64,000 bases of DNA from Pseudosulfitobacter pseudonitzschiae. Lineage in GTDB: Bacteria > Pseudomonadota > Alphaproteobacteria > Rhodobacterales > Rhodobacteraceae. The stretch lies in assembly GCF_002222635.1 (NCBI RefSeq), contig NZ_CP022415.1, forward strand, positions 744,001 to 808,000, in the 5' to 3' direction. This document shows, piece by piece, positions 9,953-17,668 of the stretch. A program made the position numbers and the translations under genes. A model generated the notes under the pieces. It ran no database searches, was not told the origin of the DNA, and saw nothing but the letters and a program-made list of their open reading frames with translations. The stretch's first letter is position 1. Each line of letters begins with the position of its first letter.

Positions 9953-10408
9953 ATGCCAAACAGGATTCTGGTACCGATTGATCTGGGGGATCCGGCGAGC
10001 ACCACTGCCGTGCTGGCTGGCGCGGTCAAGCAATGGAACACGATGAAGGATCCCGAACTCATCCTGATGACGGTTGTGCCGGAGATGGTTGCGGGGCTTG
10101 ACTGGCGTTACGCGATCCGGGGCGAAACTGGCGGTTCCGAGGACTGGGATGTCAAGAAGGCGCTAGGGGCGACAGTTGAACGCCTGAACGAAGTGGCTGC
10201 GGATCATATTCCGGACGGCGTGACCTTCAAGACCGTCGCGCGGCACGGCAGCGTCTACGAAGAGGTGCTGGAGGTCGCGAAAGAACTGGACGTTGATCAG
10301 ATTGTCATCGGAGCCAGTCGTCCGAAAGCGTCCGATTTCCTGCTGGGGGCGAACGCCGCCCGCATCGTGCGCCACGCCACCTGCTCTGTCACCGTGATCC
10401 GGAGCTAA
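9953..10408 (+). CDS. Universal stress protein (UspA family)
   Basis: A 151-residue single-domain cytoplasmic Usp protein beginning NRILVPIDLGDP, with the C-terminal block DQIVIGASRPK followed by LLGANAARIVRHATCSVTVIRS. The ATP-binding type normally reads GxxG-x9-G(S/T). Here the first glycine pair is altered to GASRP and the last element is GAN, so nucleotide binding may be weak or lost. It follows the lipoprotein gene by 12 bp with a GGAGGAG ribosome binding site, making it third in the BCCT operon. Usp proteins beside transporters often act as regulatory partners; that role is an inference here. Confidence 0.9.
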   Translation: MPNRILVPIDLGDPASTTAVLAGAVKQWNTMKDPELILMTVVPEMVAGLDWRYAIRGETGGSEDWDVKKALGATVERLNEVAADHIPDGVTFKTVARHGSVYEEVLEVAKELDVDQIVIGASRPKASDFLLGANAARIVRHATCSVTVIRS

Positions 10409-10455
10409 AGCGTTTCGGCGACACTGGGGTCTGATGCCGTAGGGGGCAGAATAGG

Positions 10456-10590
10456 GGACTGTTGTATTTGGCTGTGATCTTGGACCTGCATTCACGGCGC
10501 GTGATCGGTTGGGCGGTCAGCAATAGGATGAAACGGGACCTGGCGATCCGGGCCTGAACACGGTCATCGCGTTCAGGACACCGCCCATCC
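10456..10590 (+). pseudogene. IS3-family transposase (OrfB) scrap
   Basis: The frame at 10456-10557 translates to [20 protein letters not shown] and on to KRDLAIRA, the conserved core of the IS3 OrfB integrase domain, then hits a TGA. A shifted frame just after it reads [11 protein letters not shown], the next conserved part, so a frameshift is present. The N-terminus and the catalytic DDE remainder are missing. The rest of the gap to 10727 holds no gene. Confidence 0.65.
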
Positions 10591-10654
10591 AATATGAAAA
10601 AGGTGACATTTGCTGCGGGTGCAAAGCAGTGCGGACTTGAGCAAGCAATAGTAC

Positions 10655-10669
10655 GGGACTTTGCTGCCG
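10655..10669 (+). repeat. Dispersed short repeat GGGACTTTGCTGCCG, copy 1
   Basis: This 15-base sequence recurs with one or two changes at 19764-19782 and 20388-20406, always in non-coding DNA next to insertion-sequence debris or small accessory genes. It may be a fragment of an intergenic repeat family of the host or an insertion-sequence end. Confidence 0.4.
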
Positions 10670-10727
10670 ATCAAGCCGAACGTCTTTCCTAACCGCTTAT
10701 TTGACGCAGATGCAATATTGCGAGCGC

Positions 10728-11606
10728 TCAACGTTGAGCTAATACTTCTGCCAAGACATCGAACACCAAGCGCATTTTTGGGCTGGTGTGAATTTCACGG
10801 TGGGTCGTAAGCCAAATAGGAAAGCTGATCAGTGTGTGGGGCAATACCTGCACCATGTTTGGGCTATGTCTAGCAACTGCTTCATCCATCGGGATGATCC
10901 CTAAACCTGCTTGTGCCAAGGCCCATCCGACCACTCCGTTTTCGGATCCCACTTGGAATTGCTGCACTTCCAAATGAATTCCAATATTGCGCAGATATTC
11001 TACCATGCGGGAAACATTGCCCATGGAAATGAAATCGTGTTGATCCAAGTCACTGAGCGATTGAGGGTGTCCACGTGCAGCCAAGTATTCCTTTGAGGCA
11101 TAAAAATAGGCTTTCGCTTCGCATATCAACCGAACAACCAGATCGGGGTGTTCAGGGCGTACATGACGCACGGCGATATCCGCCTCTCGACGCATCAAAT
11201 CACGAACATCGTTGGCCGCAATGACATCTATGACCAGATTGGGTGCAAGCGCCTTTATCCTGCTCACTGCGGGTGGCAACAAGACTGCTGACAGAATGTC
11301 GCTTGCAGTAATGCGAACATCACCTTCAATTGATTGCGCTTGGCCAAGCGCAGCCAAAGCAACTCTATCTGCAGCGGCCCCCATTTCCCGCACATGGTGT
11401 TGCATCTCGCGGCCAGCGGCGGTCAATACTAGCCCCCGACCAACACGTTCAAACAGCATCAAGCCGAGCTCTTCTTCGAGCGCAGAAATCTGACGGCTCA
11501 ATGTAGGTTGGGTCAGTCCAAGGGAGTGGGCCGCTGCAGTGAGCGTTCCTTCGTTCGCGGTCGCCAGAAAGGCGCGCATTCTGTTCCAGTCAAATGGCCT
11601 ATCCAT
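10728..11606 (-). CDS. LysR-family transcriptional regulator
   Basis: A 292-residue LysR regulator. The helix-turn-helix is residues about 5-65 (FDWNRMRAFLATANEGTLTAAA then LGLTQPTLSRQISALEEELG), followed by the effector domain. The open frame extends to 11765, but ATG 11606 gives the standard LysR N-terminus and keeps a divergent promoter region. A second ATG at 11618 would add MIFC. Neither start has a good ribosome binding site. It is divergent from a methyltransferase with a perfect inverted repeat between them, so it probably controls that gene. Effector unknown. Confidence 0.92.
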   Translation of the reverse strand: MDRPFDWNRMRAFLATANEGTLTAAAHSLGLTQPTLSRQISALEEELGLMLFERVGRGLVLTAAGREMQHHVREMGAAADRVALAALGQAQSIEGDVRITASDILSAVLLPPAVSRIKALAPNLVIDVIAANDVRDLMRREADIAVRHVRPEHPDLVVRLICEAKAYFYASKEYLAARGHPQSLSDLDQHDFISMGNVSRMVEYLRNIGIHLEVQQFQVGSENGVVGWALAQAGLGIIPMDEAVARHSPNMVQVLPHTLISFPIWLTTHREIHTSPKMRLVFDVLAEVLAQR

Positions 11607-11624
11607 GCAAAAAATCATATAGAT

Positions 11625-11648
11625 TATGAAAACTTCGTCAATTTCATA
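11625..11648. promoter_or_regulatory. Candidate LysR operator: perfect TATGAAA-N10-TTTCATA
   Basis: The gap between the divergent LysR and methyltransferase genes contains TATGAAA at 11625-11631 and its exact reverse complement TTTCATA at 11642-11648. A second overlapping dyad, TCATA-N5-TATGA, lies at 11615-11629. Symmetric sites of this size in a divergent gap are typical of LysR regulators. Confidence 0.5.
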
Positions 11649-11706
11649 CAGAAGCGCATGGATGTATGCATCTACACAAATAGTGTTCAGCACAAAAGAG
11701 ATAGAC

Positions 11707-12351
11707 ATGATCCAGCACGCTACATTTTGGGATAAAGCCGCGCCCAAGTACGCAAGATCACCCATCGCCGATCAGGCCGCTTACGAATACACTCTTGGTC
11801 GGACGCGCAGTTATTTGACCCCCAAAGATAGGGTTCTTGAACTTGGCTGCGGCACTGGTTCGACCGCTATACTATTGGCCCCAAATGTAAAACAGATTAC
11901 CGCAATCGATCTATCGCTGGGCATGCTGGCCATCGCGCGACAAAAAGCCGCGAGCGCAGGCGTCAAAAACGTGTCCTTTGAGGTCGGCGCAGATGTTCCG
12001 AAACAAGGCCAATATGATGTTGTCATGGGTTATAGTTTGTTTCACTTAGTGCCAGACATGGAAAAGCGTTTTACGCAGATTAATGAGCTGCTACCCAAAG
12101 GCGGATACTTCATCACAAAAACCACTTGTCTTGGGCAACCTGGTGCAGGCATTGGCGAAGCACTGAAATCCTTGGCGATCCGTATCGCTATTCCGGTGAT
12201 GCAATTGATTGGCAAAGCGCCTTACGTACGCAGTTTTTCAGTGAAAGAGCTGGAGCACGCAGTTATCGCCGCAGGTTTCGAAATTGTCGAAAGCGGAAAT
12301 CATCCCAAAGGACCACCTCCCGCCCATTACATTGTGGCGCGCAAGGTCTAG
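11707..12351 (+). CDS. Class I SAM-dependent methyltransferase
   Basis: A 214-residue soluble methyltransferase. Motif I is VLELGCGTGSTAILLAP (residues about 42-58), motif II gives the ribose-binding acidic residue in ITAIDLSLGML, and the post-I region ends in YDVVMGYSLFHLVPD. The family is the generic methyltransferase-11/25 type, which acts on small molecules or lipids; the substrate cannot be read. The open frame begins at 11626, but ATG 11707 with AAAAGAG just upstream gives a typical N-terminus (IQHATFWDKAAPKYA). Divergent from the LysR gene and likely its target. Confidence 0.9.
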   Translation: MIQHATFWDKAAPKYARSPIADQAAYEYTLGRTRSYLTPKDRVLELGCGTGSTAILLAPNVKQITAIDLSLGMLAIARQKAASAGVKNVSFEVGADVPKQGQYDVVMGYSLFHLVPDMEKRFTQINELLPKGGYFITKTTCLGQPGAGIGEALKSLAIRIAIPVMQLIGKAPYVRSFSVKELEHAVIAAGFEIVESGNHPKGPPPAHYIVARKV

Positions 12352-12399
12352 CGCTTAATGTAGGCGAGAAGACGTCGTTCATTCGATTTGCAACATCGT

Positions 12400-12419
12400 A
12401 AGACCGCATGTCTTTTTTT
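12400..12419 (+). terminator. Possible weak terminator after the methyltransferase
   Basis: AAGAC at 12400-12404 pairs with GTCTT at 12410-12414 around a five-base loop, followed by a T run to 12419. The stem is short, so the call is tentative. The following gap to 12614 shows no gene. Confidence 0.35.
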
Positions 12420-12614
12420 AGCGGCACGGTTCTGAAGGATCAGCCTGTATTCTGATCGCATGACGGCGAATGCCGTTGATCTGCGATGGAGGAAGGCAGG
12501 CGAAAGAACAACCAACGATCTATGTATCGAAAGACAAGATGTGCGTGTGCCTTGTTTCTCAACTTGGCAAGGTCAAGGATACTCTGCGAAGTGCGCCCAA
12601 ATGCTTTTTGGGTT

Positions 12615-13091
12615 TCAGTGGTTATGGCCAGCATGGCTATGATCGGTCGCATCTTCGTCTTCGACTGCGACATGGGCGTCCAGATGAAGGTCGCCGAACA
12701 TCACCTCCATCTTGACCTCCTCGCCGACCGTCAGCGCGGCATTCAGCCCTGAAAGCCTAAAGGCAACCGCGCGCGGGGCGAGGTCGAGATGCTGGCCCGA
12801 GGCGATCGGAATGGCCGGTAAGTTCTCCCATGCTTCAACGCCATCGACATAGGTGAACCCCACCAATTCAGCGGTCAGCCCGTCTTCAGTTTCGGCCCCC
12901 GTCAGGGTCTGCAAGCTATTCGTCTCGTTCTCGATTTCCATATAGATCAGGGTTTCGGAGCCCTTGGTGGCTGGGGTCCAAGCATGGACGATACGCAGGC
13001 CATCAGCTTCGGAGATGTGGTCATGATCGTCCTGTGCGGCCAATGGCGTCGCGGCAAGTGTAAGAGCAGTGACAAGGCTGAGAGTACGCAT
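12615..13091 (-). CDS. Periplasmic copper chaperone, PCu(A)C-like
   Basis: A 158-residue exported protein with a Sec signal peptide (cleavage after TPLAAQ, about residue 20), then a HDHISE His cluster and a PCu(A)C beta-sandwich. Family features are IVHAWTPATKGSETLIYMEIEN and the closing VGEEVKMEVMFGD. The canonical H(M)X10MX21HXM ligands are only partly conserved. The C-terminus is His-rich (DHSHAGHNH), which may add metal sites. PCu(A)C proteins carry Cu(I) in the periplasm, usually to cytochrome oxidase. It is last in a four-gene operon with an ABC transporter, so a role in metal loading for that system is inferred. Confidence 0.8.
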   Translation of the reverse strand: MRTLSLVTALTLAATPLAAQDDHDHISEADGLRIVHAWTPATKGSETLIYMEIENETNSLQTLTGAETEDGLTAELVGFTYVDGVEAWENLPAIPIASGQHLDLAPRAVAFRLSGLNAALTVGEEVKMEVMFGDLHLDAHVAVEDEDATDHSHAGHNH

Positions 13092-13109
13092 GATTTGGAA
13101 TCCTTCAGA

Positions 13110-14429
13110 TCAGTTGCGCAGATCGGTCAGCAGCTGGCGGCGTGTCGCAGCCAGTGCGGGCAAAAGGGCGAGAATGAGGGTGAGGCTGACGAAACCCGCG
13201 ACAAGCTGGACCTCGGTCCAGGTCACAGTTGCGGTCACGAGGACATCGGTGCGTGCTGTGATCACACGCGAGAAGCCCATCGCCGCCAGCCAGCCAAGTC
13301 CGAGGCCAAGCAGAGATCCAGCTGCAATCAACGTGGCGCTGTAGCTCCAGACCACGGCGAAGACAAAGCGTCGACCTGCCCCAATAGCGCGCAGCAGGGC
13401 CAGACCGCGGGCGAAAATGCGTGTCAGGATGACCAGTCCGGCCAGTATCGACACTGTAACCAGCACCTGCGTCACCACGGCCAGCAGCGACATCGCCTCG
13501 CGCACGTCGCGCATCAGGCTGTGCATCTGCGCCAAAACCGTGCCCGGAAAGAAAGCCATCATGTCCGGCTGGGTGTAGCGCGATTGCAGGGCGTAATTGC
13601 CCCAGAGAGCATCCGCTCGGACCAGCACTGCAGGGGTTCCGGGGAAAAAGGCCGCATCGAACGGTGGCCCGATCTGGTCCCCTGCAGCGAGAGCATGGCC
13701 GTTGGCAAGACCGTGGACTTCCCAGACGCCTTCAATTGGAACAAGGATGGCGCGGTCCCACGGGCTGCCGGTCGGGGCCATGCGACCAGTGACCGTATAG
13801 GAGGCACCTGCGTGCGCAGCGTCTTCGGCGGCGTCCCCGTGGCCATGGGCCGGCGTGAAACTTTCGCCCACCGGGACCGAGGCAAACGCCCCGGCGACCG
13901 CTTCGGTTGACGTGGTAAAGATCTGACCCTTGGCCAGATCCCCTGCAAGGTGGGTCACAAAGTCGGCTGTCGTGCCGACGACCGGGGCACCCTGATAGCT
14001 GTCGCCGAATGCGATAGGAGCAGCCAGCGCTACGTCGGGGTCTGCTGATATCGCAGCGTATTGATCGCCGGTCAGCAGCGGCACGTCGGACGGTTGAAGA
14101 TAGACGGCAGCCAGCATGACAGTGATTTCACTCCCCGGGGCGGCAACTATCAGGTCAAAGGCTGCGGCGGCCCTCGCGCTGCCCTGACGCAACCCACGTT
14201 CTTGGGCGGTCAGACCCACGCCGATCGCCACCGAAACGGCAAGCAGGCAGACGAAGACCACGTTGGACACGCTGAACCGGCGGAGCATCGCCCGCACGAG
14301 GCGGCCCGGTGCATACCCGCGTAGCACGATCAGACCGGTAGCAAGCCCCGGCAACAGCAGGAGAGCCGCCGTCATCAGATCCTGCATAGCCGCAGGTAAA
14401 CCGGCCCAAAGATCACCGATGCTACCCAT
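13110..14429 (-). CDS. ABC transporter permease, FtsX/MacB type
   Basis: A 439-residue inner-membrane protein. An extra N-terminal helix (residues about 15-37) precedes an FtsX-like core: helix near 53-75, a large periplasmic domain (about 80-305) and three C-terminal helices (about 320-430) with the family's VTQVLVTVSILAGLVILTRIFARG motif. A periplasmic loop carries AHGHGDAAEDAAHAG, a possible metal-binding His patch. ATG 14429 was chosen over the longer frame to 14501 because the extra residues overlap the ATPase gene. It overlaps the ATPase stop by eight bases. Such permeases couple ATP hydrolysis to periplasmic work or lipoprotein and small-molecule export rather than import. Confidence 0.88.
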   Translation of the reverse strand: MGSIGDLWAGLPAAMQDLMTAALLLLPGLATGLIVLRGYAPGRLVRAMLRRFSVSNVVFVCLLAVSVAIGVGLTAQERGLRQGSARAAAAFDLIVAAPGSEITVMLAAVYLQPSDVPLLTGDQYAAISADPDVALAAPIAFGDSYQGAPVVGTTADFVTHLAGDLAKGQIFTTSTEAVAGAFASVPVGESFTPAHGHGDAAEDAAHAGASYTVTGRMAPTGSPWDRAILVPIEGVWEVHGLANGHALAAGDQIGPPFDAAFFPGTPAVLVRADALWGNYALQSRYTQPDMMAFFPGTVLAQMHSLMRDVREAMSLLAVVTQVLVTVSILAGLVILTRIFARGLALLRAIGAGRRFVFAVVWSYSATLIAAGSLLGLGLGWLAAMGFSRVITARTDVLVTATVTWTEVQLVAGFVSLTLILALLPALAATRRQLLTDLRN

Positions 14430-15123
14430 GGGTGTCGTCCACGATACGACCTTCGGCCATGGATAGCACCCGGTCGAGACGGCTGGCAAATGTCTCATCA
14501 TGCGTTACTGCGATCAACGTCCGGCCGGTGTCCTGCGACAGGCCGATCAGATCGTCGACCAAGCGATCCGCAGCGGCGCGGTCGAGGCTGGCGGTGGCCT
14601 CATCTGCCAGGATGACGGCCGGATCGTTGCTCAAGGCGCGGGCGACGGCGATGCGCTGCCGTTCTCCACCCGAAAAACTGTCGGCGCGTCGCGATCCGGC
14701 GTCACCCAGCCCAAGACGATCAAGCCACCCCGCCGCGCGGTCGCGCAAAGCGGCACGGGCGGCGCGGGGCGCGAAGGCGGCGCATAGGGCCGCGTTGTCC
14801 AGCGCATTCAGTTCTTCGAACAACAGAAAGTCCTGGAAGATCAGTCCGATGTGATCCCGGCGAAACCGCGTTCGGGCGGCATCGTTCATGGCTGTCAAGT
14901 CCGACGCTCCCCAGACCACACGCCCGCCCGCAGGCTTGATCAGGCCCGACAGGGCGTGCAGCAGGGTCGACTTGCCAGCGCCCGAAGGACCACGAATTGC
15001 GACTGATGATCCTGGCAAGATGCGTAGACTATCAAGTGACACGAGCATCCGTCCATCGAGTCCGCGAAGGTCAAGATCGGTGAGGGCCAGTGGCAATCCG
15101 AAATGATGCTGCGCATCAAGCAC
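14422..15123 (-). CDS. ABC transporter ATP-binding protein, LolD/MacB-type
   Basis: A 233-residue ATPase with Walker A GPSGAGKST (residues about 44-52), Q-loop, signature SFSGGERQRIAVARAL near 150, Walker B VILADEATASLD near 173 and the switch His in AVTHDETFASR. The LolD/MacB subgroup pairs with FtsX-type permeases such as the next gene. It overlaps the preceding OB-fold-like gene by eight bases and the permease gene by eight, so all are translationally coupled. Confidence 0.93.
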   Translation of the reverse strand: MLDAQHHFGLPLALTDLDLRGLDGRMLVSLDSLRILPGSSVAIRGPSGAGKSTLLHALSGLIKPAGGRVVWGASDLTAMNDAARTRFRRDHIGLIFQDFLLFEELNALDNAALCAAFAPRAARAALRDRAAGWLDRLGLGDAGSRRADSFSGGERQRIAVARALSNDPAVILADEATASLDRAAADRLVDDLIGLSQDTGRTLIAVTHDETFASRLDRVLSMAEGRIVDDTHG

Positions 15124-15559
15124 GGCTGTAGACGGCGTCGGTCAGACGGACTTCGGAATAGAATCCAAGTTCGGGATCGACATATTTGCCGAGCTCCAGC
15201 AGGCCGGTCGTTTCCATCGCCACATTGAACGGGATCACATCCACCACACGCTTTGTATAGACGGCGAGGATGTCGTCGGGCCAAGGCGTACCAGGTTCGC
15301 AGAAGGGGCAGACTGCCATCGGCATCTTCGTCAGAACGAAGAAATCCGCTTCGGCCTTGAGCGGGGGTGCCATGAAACCGGCGATCGTCACGCGCGCACC
15401 TTCGTTGGCGAGCGCAATGTCGGAAAAGCTCATGTCGCGGTTGTAGAGGTCGCGCAGCTTGATCGGCGCCTCTTGCGCGCGCAGCAGATTAGGTACGGCC
15501 AGCGCCAGCGGCACGGCGGGGATCAGAGACAAGAGAAAGCGGCGGTTCAGGTTTTGCAT
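15116..15559 (-). CDS. Exported small protein of unknown function (DUF3299/OB-fold-like) with CPFC motif
   Basis: A 147-residue protein with an export signal containing two arginines (NLNRRFLLSLIPAVPLALA). The mature part reads like a short OB-fold (GARVTIAGFMAPPLKAEADFFVLTK), with MAVCPFCEPGTPWPDD near residue 85. That Cys pair could bind metal or be redox active. I think it belongs with DUF3299-type periplasmic proteins, which are found next to ABC systems of unclear substrate, but I cannot confirm this here. It starts the operon with an AAGGA ribosome binding site, ahead of the ATPase, permease and copper chaperone genes, so a periplasmic metal-handling role is inferred. Confidence 0.65.
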   Translation of the reverse strand: MQNLNRRFLLSLIPAVPLALAVPNLLRAQEAPIKLRDLYNRDMSFSDIALANEGARVTIAGFMAPPLKAEADFFVLTKMPMAVCPFCEPGTPWPDDILAVYTKRVVDVIPFNVAMETTGLLELGKYVDPELGFYSEVRLTDAVYSRA

Positions 15560-15644
15560 ATATTCATCCTTCGGTCAGCGGCTGTAGGAACACAGTTCCA
15601 GTTTGGCGAGATTCAATACAGACTGGCAGGCTGAGCCTCACGCA

Positions 15645-15685
15645 GGTTTGCAAAACGCAAGCGGGCCCCCGAACAGGGGACCCGC
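15645..15685 (-). terminator. Terminator downstream of the alkaline phosphatase gene
   Basis: GCGGGCCCCC and AGGGGACCCGC at 15661-15685 form a ten-pair stem with one mismatch and a short loop. On the minus strand the stem is followed by TTGCGTTTTG. It lies 19 bp after the phosphatase stop. Confidence 0.65.
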
Positions 15686-15703
15686 TGCACGAATGCGCGA
15701 GGC

Positions 15704-17197
15704 TTACTCAGCCGTCATGGCGTGGTGCATGATGTGGAACAGCACATTCTGTTCGATCGAGCCACCCAGCAGGTGCGCATAAGGGCCTTGTGCATAGGCT
15801 GCGACGTCTGCCCCAGAGTGGGTTTCTGAGGACATCGGCACCAGCGCCTGCTGCAGATAGTCGGGGTCCATCGCCTCTTCGTTGGTCACTTCCGGACGCT
15901 CGCCGGAAAAGGTACCGTCTTCCTGTTCGATCAGGACCGAACCGGCGCCGTTCAGATAGCCGACAACGGTATAGGGCTTGCCGTCCGAACCCAGCAGAGG
16001 CTCGCCGGTGTGCTCGATACCCTCGTTGTTGACGCCCATGCAGAGGCCGGTGATGTCCGAACCGCGGCCGCAATAGCCGTTCATCGCGATGGCGTGCTCA
16101 TGGTCGGCAGTGACGATGATCAGCGTGTCGCTTTCATCGGTCATGTCGATGGCCATCTGGACAGCCTCGGCAAAGGCAACGCCGTCGGTCAGCACGCGGT
16201 GCAGGTTGCCGGCGTGGTTGGCGTGGTCGACACGGCCACCTTCGATCGATAGGAAGTAGCCTTCCTCGTTGGTCGACAGTGCGGTGATCGCCGCAGCGGT
16301 CATCTCGGCCAGCGATGGCTCGCCTGTCCGGTCATGCTCGTACATCATGTGGGAATCTTCGAACAGGCCGATGATCGGGGCATTGCCCAGGTCAGTCAGC
16401 GCGCCGAAGGTTTCGTCGTTCCAGACGTACTGGGCGCCGAGCGCTTCCATCTCTTCGATCAGGTTGCGGCCATCGGTCCGCGTACCTTCGTTGCCTTCTT
16501 CGCTTGTCGTTCCGACGGGGACAAAGTGACGGCGACCGCCACCCATTGCCAGATCGATCAATCCGCTTTCCACGCCCTCAAAAAGCTGTGCCGCAATGTC
16601 GAGCTGCGTGTCGCAACCTTCGGGCAGGCCGGTGTTATCTTCCCAGTTTCGGTTGGCAGTCACCGCATAGACGGCAGCGGGCGTCGCATGGGTGATGCGG
16701 GCGGTCGAGACGACGCCGACGGACTTGCCCATCTCTTCAGAGATCTGGGCCAGCGTGGTCAGTTCGTTGCCGGGCAGGTTGGCGCAATCGCCTACCACAA
16801 CCTCTTCAGAAACGTTGATCATCGTGTTCTTGCTCTTCACGCCGGTCATCATCGCTGAGGCGGTGGGTGCAGAATCGGGCGTTTGACCGTTGGTCGTGTA
16901 GGTCTTGACCAGCGCCATGTGCGGGAAGGTCTCTTGCGGCAGAACGTGATCATCACCCAGGCCGCCGGCCTGCTGGCCTGCGAACAGGCGCACGGCATAG
17001 TTCGTCGCGACGCCGTTGCCGTCAGCGTTCAGCAGGATGACGTTGCGGGCGCGGTTGGTATTGGGCTGCAACGCCAGACGCTGCTCGATGGTAGCCTGAC
17101 CTGCGGTGAACCAGTCGCTGCTGGCTTGGGGCAGGTCTTGCGCGGCGGCACCGGATGCGAACAAGACAACGGCGATTGCAAGGGACGAAGTTTTCAC
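15704..17197 (-). CDS. phoA: Periplasmic alkaline phosphatase (PhoA family)
   Basis: A 497-residue secreted phosphomonoesterase. A Sec signal peptide (KTSSLAIAVVLFASGAAAQ) is followed by the metal centre residues of the family: Asp in LLNADGNGVA, nucleophile Ser within TPDSAPTASAMMTGVKSKN, Glu/Asp/His in SIEGGRVDHANHAGN, Asp-His in VTADHEHAIA, and the last His in SSETHSGADV. The frame extends to 17329, but GTG 17197 directly follows AAGGAGAG and begins the signal peptide, so I chose it. It releases phosphate from organic phosphate under P limitation. A terminator follows and a weak Pho-box-like site precedes it. Confidence 0.94.
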   Translation of the reverse strand: MKTSSLAIAVVLFASGAAAQDLPQASSDWFTAGQATIEQRLALQPNTNRARNVILLNADGNGVATNYAVRLFAGQQAGGLGDDHVLPQETFPHMALVKTYTTNGQTPDSAPTASAMMTGVKSKNTMINVSEEVVVGDCANLPGNELTTLAQISEEMGKSVGVVSTARITHATPAAVYAVTANRNWEDNTGLPEGCDTQLDIAAQLFEGVESGLIDLAMGGGRRHFVPVGTTSEEGNEGTRTDGRNLIEEMEALGAQYVWNDETFGALTDLGNAPIIGLFEDSHMMYEHDRTGEPSLAEMTAAAITALSTNEEGYFLSIEGGRVDHANHAGNLHRVLTDGVAFAEAVQMAIDMTDESDTLIIVTADHEHAIAMNGYCGRGSDITGLCMGVNNEGIEHTGEPLLGSDGKPYTVVGYLNGAGSVLIEQEDGTFSGERPEVTNEEAMDPDYLQQALVPMSSETHSGADVAAYAQGPYAHLLGGSIEQNVLFHIMHHAMTAE

Positions 17198-17249
17198 GGG
17201 GTTTCTCTCCTTGAGATGTCGGACACCCCTTTTTACATACCGGCGCATA

Positions 17250-17267
17250 GTAACGACACCGTGACAG
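17250..17267 (-). promoter_or_regulatory. Possible Pho box upstream of phoA
   Basis: On the minus strand the sequence CTGTCACGGTGTCGTTAC places two 7-mers 11 bp apart (CTGTCAC and TCGTTAC), about 53 bp before the GTG start. The first half matches the PhoB consensus well and the second only in part. The gene's function makes PhoB control likely; the site itself is tentative. Confidence 0.35.
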
Positions 17268-17668
17268 CCACGAAGGTGGTTTTGACACTGCCTCTTCTTA
17301 AGGCAGAGAGCAATTTTCTCAAGGAACACCGCTCTCGAAGTTAATCGCTCAACGCACGGTTCAGTTGCCCGCGATCAGTGCATTTTTCCAAAGGGGACAG
17401 TCGATTGCTCCGGCGGGCCACAGTGTCAGATCTTGAGGATCATCCAATTCGCAAAATTTTGGCGGTCGCATTCAGCTATGCAGTGCGCTTCGGATCCTGA
17501 ACAGGTAGCTCTTGCTAGGATGTTGTCACGTTAACTCCCAGCCCGCCAGGAAACCCAATGCTCGGATTTCAAGCTGCTCGGCTGGCAATAGTCCAGGCGT
17601 CAAATGCTTCGAGGGAGACTGCTGCATAAAATTTTTCAGGTTGCAGTTGTTCAAAGCGGTGTGTTGGA
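17268..17668. other. Gap between phoA and the IS6 copy, including the IS6 flank
   Basis: No gene was seen. The 16 bases at 17521-17536 (TGTTGTCACGTTAACT) recur in inverted orientation at 44348-44363, next to another IS6 fragment of the same subtype, so the motif probably belongs to the element's end. The 17540-17668 part is the non-coding end of the IS6 copy. Confidence 0.5.
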
